NCBI GenBank assembly: GCA_001972305.1
Contig: BDDD01002949.1
Location: 95,729-159,728 of the forward strand
Reading direction: 5' to 3'
Source of the DNA: Cephalotus follicularis
Lineage: Eukaryota > Streptophyta > Magnoliopsida > Oxalidales > Cephalotaceae
DNA: 64,000 bases
This document shows positions 55,111 through 64,000 of this stretch, piece after piece (within the stretch, counting starts at the first letter, position 1; every line of letters begins with the position of its first letter). A program made the translations under genes and the position numbers. The notes under the pieces are model-generated. The model was not told the origin of the DNA. It ran no database searches and worked only from the letters and a program-made list of their open reading frames with translations.

Positions 55111-56520
55111 TATCTACTTCTAGTCATAAATCCGTGACTCTTTCTTAGGATTTTAGACTTGTGTTCCTCTTGAAACACTTACCTAAAATCGTGATAAAAC
55201 ACCGATGATGGCATTGAAGAAGTCAAAATCTCCATTTGCATTAGCCGATATTGGTTCACTACCGTCGATGTGGACTTAACTTAATATGTCCACCATCCTA
55301 TCTCCTCGCACGAAGAAGGGAGATTTGGTCATCACACCAATCACACATGGTGCACACGTTGGAGAGGACCACACGTCCTGGATATCCTATAGACCATCCT
55401 TAACCATTGTGTTTTCCTAGCATCTCTAGGATGACCTAATCAACAATGCAATAATAATGAAGGATTTATATCTTCTATTAATTTGTTCCTTTGAATTGTT
55501 AATATAATGTTATGGTAATTGTAGAAGACATAGATCTCTTATGTCCACGTGCCTCTTGCACTAACTAGAACATTGAAATGTATAAGACTAAGAATTTATA
55601 CCAAAAATTTGAGCTTCCAGCTCATCTTACACATATATCTCATAGAAATAAAATTTCATACAATGTTCTTTATATACAGAGATCAAATCATTATTACATA
55701 ACCATTTACAAAAAATACAATTCACAAATGCCAACTACATAGGTGTGAATCCTCGATGCATCACCATGGCGCCAGTCCATAGCTTTACCAGCTCTCTTAG
55801 CTGTCTAGCATCTCTCAGCCACACGCAAAGAGTTACAAATGTTAGTCTCACAATTTGAGCCAACTACTCAAATTGAACTTACATTGTAAACTAGATAAAA
55901 GATGAAAGTACCTAACCATAAGGTATTTTTCTGCTTTGGACTATAGGAACAGATTATATCTCTTCCAATTACCTTAGCTTCCCACAATAGAAGTAGACAA
56001 ACTCCATATAAAACTTTTAGATCCTATCTAGAATGAAATCCCTTTGCACTAATTGCCTCTTCCTTGGGTTTTCACCATTGGAACTTAGATTCACTTGATC
56101 TATCTCCCCTTGAGATTATTCAAGTAGGAAATCAATACATCGACGATCATAACCTCTCTTGGTCAAAATCTACCTTCACAGTCCTCGACTGGGTGCCATA
56201 CAACTCCTTGAGTTGTGTAAGCATGACACACAAGGTTTGTAAATGCATAACCCGATCATGCGAAAAAGTGGCAATATGCCAACAATTGATAGGGTACAAG
56301 CTCGATAATCGTCGTCCCACCATTAAGCCCCTATCGCCTTGTGATGGTCGGATACATCGTTCACTAGCTTGGGATTATCTCAGTCATGGCATGAGCGGCT
56401 CTCATGCTCGTGAGAATGTTACGCTAAACGCGTTTCCATTCAGTGAAATACGAATGTTCAAGTTTTGGAGTGTTAAACGTGTTTGATGTTGGTTTGTGTT
56501 GTTTGTCAATTTGAGTATAT
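55111..56520 (-). pseudogene. Copia-2 gag and protease region, heavily decayed
   Basis: Translating around 56180-56240 on the minus strand gives a trace like the Copia-1 gag motif LHLQEMYGAESRTQRF (LTQLKELYGTQSRTVKV across frames). The rest, including pre-integrase near 55320-55430, is only alignable by position. No usable open frame. Confidence 0.6.
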
Positions 56521-57922
56521 AATCAAGTATGTAAAAACTAGCAACCTATATGAGGAAAAAGAAAGAGAATTAACATATCATTCCATTTATGTTATTACTA
56601 TAATCCTTGGTCTTTTGTAATTATGGTTCCTCCCACTATTCTAATCGTATCCCACACCTCCAATGTGGAACTCGAGAAGCCTCTTGCCTATCATGATCTC
56701 AGCTTTGGCATGACAAACCAAAATAGCGAATAGTTAGGCTTAAAGCACCATATTTACATTAGGGCCTCTTACCCAAAATGTAAGATCCGATACAAGTTGC
56801 GGCCTCCCGGCCCATACAATCCACAGTTTTGGTGTGCCAATAGTATGACCCCGGTATAAGTCCAAACCCACAATCCTCAAAGAAATGAACCCGTTTTGAC
56901 ACCCATACGCTTTGGCCTGTCAGAGTACCAAAACATGATTATTTCCTTCCAGTGCACCTCACACTGAAATTGAACAGAAATGGTGGCAGTGCTATCCCCA
57001 ATATGTCCACACCATTCAACGAAAACTATGGAAGGTCAACGACGGGACAACCTTATGTCCCACCGCTTATGGACTTATTATTTCACATGTTTGGAGGAAT
57101 TTGGTCTCATCAAATTTTATATATTACCATGAGCCGTTTTAGATAAATTTAATTATCTTCCAATCCATTTGGACGGCTTAGCATGCTTGACGTGTTTGGA
57201 TTGTTTGCAAAAAAGAAAACATCCATCTCATGCAACCTATTTCTCACTTAGAAATAAATATGGCCTGGCCAGGGACTAAATCTATGAGTGATCACACTTG
57301 CCAATCTGACCACTCGATCTCCTAGGTGAACTATTTAAAACTACTTTATTACAAAATGCACCATGCATACATGGCCTTCACCTGGTCTTGTAAGTTCCTT
57401 CATCTTCCTCTACAAGCTCCTTTGTTATTCTTCTCTTCTTTGTTTACAAAAAGAAATTTCTCAAAATACATTTAAAAATAAAGAACAGAATACAAATTGG
57501 AGGGAGAGAGAGAATAATACAAATAAGGAATTAATGGTGCTCGCAGGCAACCAAATTACAGACCAAATAAAAGCAAAAGTTAACAAAGCAAATTAAACCA
57601 TCCACAAAAGAAATCAAAAGCTAGGTCCAGTCCCATAACCAGCCATCATCCATAAGACATTTAAAATCTACATCCACTATAGACTTTAAATAAACACAAG
57701 GAATTTCAATTTCCGATGGCCAATCGAAATAATTTCACAAGTCCGCCGACATTCCAGTAAACCTCCCACTAGATTATTTAAAACCTAGTTTTCCGAAGAA
57801 AAAAAAATTTATTTGATAAAACAACCATGGGATGGGAATTAAACTAAAATTTCAGGTAATTTAATTATTCCAAAATAGCCACCAAAGCCGAAATTAAAAT
57901 CCAATTGAAATTAAAACGGATC
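56521..57922 (-). other. Copia-2 untranslated leader
   Basis: Non-coding, homologous in layout to the Copia-1 leader. Contains CAGCTTTGGCATGACAAACC near 56699, a variant of the direct repeat found three times in Copia-1. No gene seen. Confidence 0.6.
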
Positions 57923-57934
57923 GCTCTGATACCA
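57923..57934 (-). promoter_or_regulatory. Primer-binding site of Copia-2 (initiator Met tRNA)
   Basis: Minus strand TGGTATCAGAGC, two bases from the 5' LTR, identical to the Copia-1 site. Confidence 0.95.
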
Positions 57935-57936
57935 CT

Positions 57937-60479
57937 TGTTGGAAACCAGGCAAGGGTTCCCGGTCGATTTGGTCCTAGGACGTAAGTGTGTATAATTTTA
58001 ATTTTTTAAAAACACCAAGACTGAAAGTCATGGTCCACACTTACATCTTAATACCAAATTGAAAAGCCTAGGATCTCCGTTTAATTAACAATCGAACAAA
58101 AACAAAAACAAAAACAAGCATGCACATAAAGATAAACCGAACACACGTCGGTAACAAATAAAAGTAAGAGTGAAGCAATTATACCAACGTTGGAGGCTCC
58201 ACCACTTTGCCGCTACACGCTTTCAGTAGCATAAGCCGATCACTGGTAACAAGACAGTCCACGTTTGGTCCGATCTTGACACCAACGGACTCGAAAAAGA
58301 TTGCTCAACCCGAAACTGGAGGAGACTCGCCCAGAATTGTGCCAGAACACGGTAGCCAGAGGCGGCGACTCACTGAGTTCAGACTCAGTGAGTCTCAGTC
58401 AACTCGTCATTGACCGGACTTGACATATGTGGACGCCAACACCCTGACGAACACACTGGTGGCCAAGACTCGGAGAGACTCAGCCTAGAACGACAAAAAC
58501 AACCGGGGGCGAGTCACGGGGTTGACTCGCCGTTCGTCGTCAGCAGCCGCTTGGCCACCAAACGGATCCACTCCTTTTGCCCGACACACCCACGCCAAAG
58601 ACTCACTGTGACTCGGCGCAAAACGCCAAATCACAGCAGCCCGATGCGTCAACTCGCTCAGTTGACTCACCAAACACAAACGCCGGCCAAAACGCACGGG
58701 AAACGCAAAACAAAGATCAAAATGGATAGAGCCATTGATTGGCTCCACCCACTGTGATGAACGGCAGTGGAAGAGACGCTGGGAGCAAGCGGCGTCGACA
58801 GAAACGCGATTCTGCCGCCAGTGAGAAACAGGGAGAAAAAGGGACAAAACGGGAGAGAGAGAGTGGAAGAGGCATACCGTGGGTGAACGGCCGCTTCATC
58901 CTGGACCACCGGCGCGAAGCGCCGATCTTCTCTTCCGGCCTACACGCACCTCTCCCGCGCTGAACACACTGAGCGTGTTTGACATGCCGAAGCGTGTCTC
59001 TCCCTCGCACAAAACGCATCCGTGTGTTTTGTGTGTCCTTAAATGCCATTTAAAAAATTCTCCTTATATCATCATTTAAAATCTCTTGCAATTTTAATGA
59101 TTTTCTCTCATTTTTATGTAATTAAAAAAAATCTCTTCTAATTTATAATTAAATCTCTATTATGATTTAATTTAATGTCTCTCACATTTAAATTAAATCA
59201 CGCCCCCGGTTGTAAAAACTCTTGATATATTAAGATGACAATTAGTGGAACGAAAAACAAATCACTAATGTCAAAATAATGTATACTCGTTTAAAAACTA
59301 GATTTACCACCAAGCAAGCATGTGTGTAGCATGCGTCATTTTTTCAATAATCAGGCGGGACCCGGAAGCCCGGTGGATTTTCGATATGATGATAAATTTC
59401 TCAGAACATCCTGAAGTTCTGGTACGACTATCCGCTAATAGTCCCGGTGTGATCTATAATCACCCCCGGATCCGTAGACCAAAAAGTACTACGTCTATCA
59501 TTCGTTATCTGGTTCCCCAGTACTTTATCACTGTCATCGGTTTGCTTGCCACGTATCCTTCGTCATCTCAGCTCCGACCGCGGACTAGGGTTTGGATAAA
59601 TGTCACCCCTAGGAAAAATCGCGATAACTATAATTCTTTGAACGCACTGAGACTATGGGAGATATCCCCGGAAACCTCTTGTTCCCAATCTCCCAGTGCC
59701 TGGCCAGGACTTTATGTCTTCAACGGTCAGAGATGTTATATAACCTAAAACCCTCAACACGGGTGTGACGATCCCATCTTGCGCACTCACCCACACATCT
59801 CAATGCAGCTCCCACAAGGCCCAAAGACAACCCTTTTGCCAGCACGTGGCTAGTGCTGGAGAAGACGGAAATCAAAGCCAAGCAGTTACTATACAACGTA
59901 TGCCAGCCGCTCAGGTCTAACGATACAACATAAATCACATGTGATCTACTAGTCACCTTTCACTAAGCACTATCGCGACAATAGGAACTCTATTGACAGA
60001 GGTGTTGACTCTCCAAATAGATAACCTATGGTAGGTCGGTTCAATGTCGTGCCTCCGCACGCACCCCGCATCAGCTTTAGGGTAAAACCCAAATGGCAAT
60101 GAGATGATCCATACTCCTTTACCATTCGGAGCAAGCATAACACGGCAAGTCTTTGCGGTTCATCAATTGCTCTAAGAAAGTGAACCTATGACTTGGAACT
60201 TTTGTCACAAGGGAGTAAGGATCTCATTCTCATAACCTCTCAGGCACGAGATCCAACCATTTACGGACAGAGCGCTATATGTGTGTTCTGTTGACATGGT
60301 GATCAACTGATCCGTTGAGACGGTATGGGATAATACATATAGCCAGATGCCAATCTTTTATTTAAAATGCACAATAAAACATGAATGGAACTAAGAATGT
60401 ATTATTGAAGAGTGTGTCATATGTCAACAACATATGTCTGCAGCCTTCTCGTGGCTTGCAGGGACATCCTAATCTAACA
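57937..60479 (-). repeat. 5' LTR of Copia-2 (2543 bp)
   Basis: Uninterrupted copy of the LTR; pairs with 43827-44449 plus 50995-52913. Contains the empty Gypsy-4 target, the 12-bp inverted repeat (58367-58394) and the CTAGGG stem-loop (59585-59612). Confidence 0.96.
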
Positions 60480-61417
60480 GCCTCCCCGGGCATGTCCTCC
60501 CTGGACAACACGTTCTCCTCGGAGGTCTTCTCGGACAACATGTTCTCCTCGAACAGAGCCCGCCGACAAAGCCAGACCACAGCATAAACCATCCCAGCAC
60601 TAACCCTGAGGTCAGGACACGAACTCCACAGGTTGACCACCACCCCGAGGAGATCCCCCAACCTGCCCGACCTCAGGTAACCTTCTCGATAAACAACAGG
60701 AGAACGTAACATAACGTTTCAAATAAAAACACAATTTTCTCAACATTAAACACAACAAATCATCAAGAGAACACATCATATTAACATTTCAAAAGAATAT
60801 ATATCAAAGTTCACAAAATATCATCCCTTGTCCACAAGCCAGGGACTCATACAAAAGAATAACATATCCTCCCCGGGCCGGGGACCATACAACAAAAGAA
60901 TGAAAACCCATATGCCCCCATGAATGCATGCAAGGACGAGCCCGTGAAACCAGCTACTCTGCACGTCCCCCGCAGACTACCTTGTCAACCCACAAGACTG
61001 CCCTAGCAGCCACAACAGCTTCCTCTGCAAAACAACTATGAGGGGATTAGTCCAAATGACTAGTGAGCAAGAACAAGCATTCTCCAGAGCATCCAAAACC
61101 ACTGGATGCACGAGGAAAAGAAATATATAAGCAAGCCCCACTGGGCAAAATAGAACAAGTCAGGGGATAAACAAAGGAACACAAACTCAGCAATATTACA
61201 AGGCTCCACTCCTCAGAGTCTGCCAAAGGAAAAGAGAGTCAAATATCAATAAGTAGAGGATTCCAACAAATGATAACATCACAAGTAAAACAACTGTGCC
61301 TAAGATAAACAAGAGAAGAGGAACAACACCACAATATCCCGTGGTCAGCCGCCATTCCAGGTAAAACATACGCATCAACCGCCTTACCAGGCAAAACACA
61401 TACATCTATCCAGGCCT
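60480..61417 (-). repeat. 5' LTR of Gypsy-3, second segment
   Basis: Resumes with GCCTCCCCGGGCATG and matches about 39590-40475 of the other LTR, ending in the tandem-repeat start CATCTATCCAGGCCT. A short local duplication with CCCCGGGCCGGGG is at 60860-60890. Confidence 0.92.
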
Positions 61418-63632
61418 TGATGGAATCGGATAAACCGAATCCGGAGCCAAAAATGGACTTAGGCATATAGGGTGTAGAACAAAATTAAACAAGCAATCAT
61501 GGCAACGGAAGAACACCCAATAAAATCAAACGCAATCCATTATGGCATGCCCATAGACCACATGGATCACCATATCATTACAATGATTGAATTGGTGTCA
61601 CCATAGCATGCAATGGTGACACACAAGCATGGCAATAAGAGAAGGAGACAAAGATATTATACCAGCGGGTGAAGCTCCTTCTTTCTCTGCCGCTACACGC
61701 TTGGGAAGACACCAAACTCGTTCCTTCCAAAATCCCCGGTATAGAATCTACTCCAACCAGCAAGATCAAAAGCAAAGTTCTCTCACTCTCTCTTTAAGCT
61801 TGAGAAGAGTAAATTGACATTGACAAGACTTAGCCAAAATCAATCCACCCTAGACAAGAACTTGCTTTGTGTATTACAATGAAGGGAACACAATCTGCAG
61901 AGAGAAATCCGATCTACTCTTGCCCAGCAAAAAACTCAACCTCATTCCCACTTTAAAAATTCTGCAGATTTTTCTTATCTTTTGCCTCCTTCTTCTCTCT
62001 CCCACTCTCCCAGTCACTTAGGATCATGGTCCTCACTCCTAGGGAATCTGTGGCCATGATCCCCACGTTCCCATAACATGCAAGATGGGAGATAACTACT
62101 GGAGATGAGAGAGAAAATATGCCCACGAAGTGAGTTCGTGCATAGGTTGCACGTCCTGCTCAAAGACGTCGATGCTTTCCAAAAGACATCGACGCTTATG
62201 TAATGTGGCACTAAAAACATCGACGCTTTCTAAAAGACATCGACGTCTTTATAAGTGTTAAGCGTTGACACTTCCCATAAGGCGTTGACGCTAAAAACAC
62301 AATAACGCTCGACGCCTTTCCCAGAAGGCGTCGACGCCTTTCCTGACAGGTGAGGTAATTTGAGTCTAACTCCTCTAGTGATATCAAGTACCCTTCGAAT
62401 ATTGATTAAGTAAGATCAAACAAATGTATTTCCACAAAATACAAAATTCACATAACCGATATTTGATACAAAGACTTAATATGTCCAACATATTAAAGAT
62501 CTAATCATTATTGGGCAGGGACCTTATAAAATCTTGGTTAAAACCGGAGGTGTTCATAAATTACCGAAATACCCCTAGGGTTCGGTTTAGCCATTCTAAA
62601 TAGTTTTTGACCAATTTAAATGCTATCAGAATAATATCTAATATTATCCATATGGAAAAATTACTCTAATTAATTTTTCCATAATTTATTACACACCTCA
62701 ATAACCATAGATTTTCTAAATCGTCGTTCACGTGTACTACAATCCCTTGTCATGTTTGGCCCCAATTGAGGTCTAGGGTAAGGATATGTGTCAACCCTAG
62801 ATAATACCTCAATGACTAAAATATCTGATCATTACTAGGATCTTTGGTAAACTCTCCAGAAATTGAATTTCCAGTCTACCTCAACCTTGGCCAAGGATTT
62901 CATAAGTCCAAAGTATAATCAGATCATAATAGAGCTGATCACCTTCGCTCATGTGTGACAATCTCATATTGCGCACTCACTTATATTCGTATAGATTCGA
63001 TCATACCCAAAAACCACCCGATTGCCAGCCCTGCGTAAGGAATGGGTAAGGTGGAGATCAAAGCATAATCGTCTCCATACAATATAGAGCAGTCGCTCAG
63101 GTCTAAGGATCAAACGAGTTTGAGAACTCTCTAAGTGATCATCACTTATACACAACCGCAACAAGTAGGAGTCACTACTGACACGAGAATAGCCACAATC
63201 CAAATAGTGTTTCCTACGCGGGTCCAGCTCAGTGTACACGCTCCTAGCGCGCACCCCGTATTTACCCTAGTGTCCAACACATATGGTAGTGAGAGAATTC
63301 ATCCTCCAATTCCATGAGCAGGCAACATACGCGCAAATCTATCCGGTTCACTAATGCCTACAAAGTGAACCTATGACGTGGAACTAATTTGACTAAGGAA
63401 TAAGGTAACCAATCTCACAACCTCCATACTTGGTATCCAACCTTATGTCGGGGCATCACAAGTGTAAGCAGGTAAATAATAAACTACTTCAATTAAGTGA
63501 TAAAATACAAGTAATATAGCCATAACAAATTAGCACACATAATATATATATAAGGAATAAGATTGTTTCATACAAGAATAGATATTAACACGACAGTCCA
63601 TTCAATGGCTTGTCGGGTCACTACATCTAACA
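61418..63632 (-). repeat. Solo LTR of the Copia-1 family (2215 bp)
   Basis: Starts TGATGGAATCGG and ends CTAACA like the Copia-1 LTRs, flanked by GGCCT (61413-61417, 63633-63637). It is full-length: it keeps both segments that are deleted in one or other Copia-1 LTR. It is a diverged copy with an expanded TCGACG cluster (62165-62335) and the same stem-loop (62772-62801). No internal region or second LTR is present. Confidence 0.94.
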
Positions 63633-63936
63633 GGCCTCGCCTAGCTGGTCGAGCGGCTGATGTCTGTTCAGAAGACTCTGCTGCACGTCTAGCTGGTTCA
63701 GCAGCAGGTGGTTCATCCTCATCTGGTTGTCCTTGAAGAAATTCATGCATTTGATTTATCATAGCGCGCATTCTTCTCATGAATCCTCTGCGTTCCTCTC
63801 TGGCAGGAGCAGCAGGTTGTACTTCTTGAGGTGCATTAACTTCCCCTTGTTCTTCGGCACCTCTATTTGAGCGGGTACGTCTAACTGACTGTCCAGATCT
63901 TTCTCCTCGTACGCTTCTACTTCGTCGTCCTTCCAT
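63633..63936 (-). CDS. N-terminal gag fragment of another gypsy element
   Basis: ATG at 63936; 101 codons are read before the frame runs into the solo LTR. Begins MEGRRSRSVRGERSG, very Arg-rich, with a central GFMRRMRAMINQMHEFLQG helix and PARRAAESSEQTSAARPARR at the cut end. This composition fits a chromovirus-type gag N-terminus (compare the Arg-rich start of Gypsy-3 gag), but no gag core is present to prove it. It does not match any other gag start in the window. Its own 5' LTR should lie to the right. Confidence 0.55.
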
Positions 63937-64000
63937 TCTGATTCATACAATAGAACGGGTCAATATCCACACATATACCTTATTTCCACTTTTGCCGAGG
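63937..64000. other. Sequence upstream of the gag fragment
   Basis: Too short to classify; presumably leader of the element that owns the gag fragment. Confidence 0.4.

Larger units (their letters stand above)
43827..60479 (-). mobile_element. Copia-2: Ty1/copia element nested in the Gypsy-3 LTR and itself carrying Gypsy-4
   Basis: Target duplication GCCTC on both sides. 3' LTR 43827-52913 (interrupted by Gypsy-4), internal 52914-57936, 5' LTR 57937-60479. The initiator-Met primer-binding site lies next to the 5' LTR. LTR length without the insertion is about 2.53 kb in both copies. The LTR and pol resemble Copia-1 (shared blocks such as GTGAACCTATGACTTGGAAC and GCGCACTC), so the two are related families. 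The pol region is far more decayed than in Copia-1 although the LTRs are alike. Confidence 0.95.
39088..61417 (-). mobile_element. Gypsy-3: gag-only chromovirus-like LTR element (interrupted by Copia-2)
   Basis: Minus strand. 3' LTR 39088-41757, only 1589 bp of internal sequence (gag), and the 5' LTR beginning at 43347. That LTR is cut by Copia-2 (43827-60479) and continues at 60480-61417 up to the solo LTR. LTR ends are TGTAATACCCC...CGTCACA on the minus strand. There is no protease, RT, RNase H or integrase; the end of gag is joined almost directly to the polypurine tract. The remaining 1.2 kb or so of the 5' LTR is not recognisable beyond 63637. Confidence 0.88.

Noticed and set aside
56064..56486. 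Plus-strand open frame of 140 codons in Copia-2
   Set aside because: Lies opposite the decayed gag; the minus strand carries the gag trace and this frame resembles nothing.
58410..59049. Overlapping open frames of 110-120 codons in the Copia-2 5' LTR
   Set aside because: They also occur in the other LTR at 51153-51482 only because the LTRs are copies; Arg/Ser-rich low-complexity translation without domain.

Overview
This window is nuclear DNA of a flowering plant (probably a woody eudicot; the species cannot be told from the sequence). I find no host protein gene, tRNA or rRNA. At least 95 % of it is LTR retrotransposons nested inside one another, with two AT-rich spacers (20118-20780 and about 32693-33353) as the only plausible non-LTR ground.

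Layout. (1) 1-20117: Gypsy-1, a Tat-type Ty3/gypsy element on the minus strand (5' LTR at the right, 3' LTR cut by the window start). Its gag is split by Copia-1 (9232-18513, minus strand, target duplication AGAAA). (2) 20781-32692: Gypsy-2, a diverged relative of Gypsy-1 in the same orientation, carrying a solo LTR of an unrelated gypsy element at 28363-29839. (3) 33354-39087: Copia-3, minus strand, its 5' part displaced by (4) Gypsy-3, a gag-only chromovirus-like element starting at 39088. The 5' LTR of Gypsy-3 (from 43347) is interrupted by (5) Copia-2 (43827-60479, target duplication GCCTC). The 3' LTR of Copia-2 is in turn interrupted by (6) Gypsy-4, a plus-strand chromovirus with a chromodomain (44450-50994, target duplication CAAAC). 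(7) A solo LTR of the Copia-1 family lies at 61418-63632 (target duplication GGCCT). (8) The window ends in the gag start of yet another gypsy element. The deepest nest is four levels: Copia-3, Gypsy-3, Copia-2, Gypsy-4.

The most interesting content is in Gypsy-1 and Gypsy-2. Between pol and the 3' LTR each carries a second transcription unit on the opposite (plus) strand. It encodes a domain like the plant family named 'putative gypsy type transposon' and then a basic, coiled-coil, acidic-tailed protein. Both copies show a conserved phase-0 GT-AG intron (65 and 75 bp) at the same codon, a similar upstream block and TATA-like box. Where this gene converges with pol, both elements carry a tandem array of short hairpin-forming units whose stems differ in sequence but keep their pairing. 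Extra antisense ORFs are known in Tat elements; the conserved intron and the covarying hairpin array are the parts I would follow up.

All elements look dead. Gypsy-1, Copia-1 and Gypsy-4 are broken mainly by single in-frame nonsense codons of the kind left by cytosine deamination, plus a few large deletions (RT half of Copia-1, LTR-to-gag in Gypsy-4, all of pol in Gypsy-3). Element names (Gypsy-1 to -4, Copia-1 to -3) are mine.
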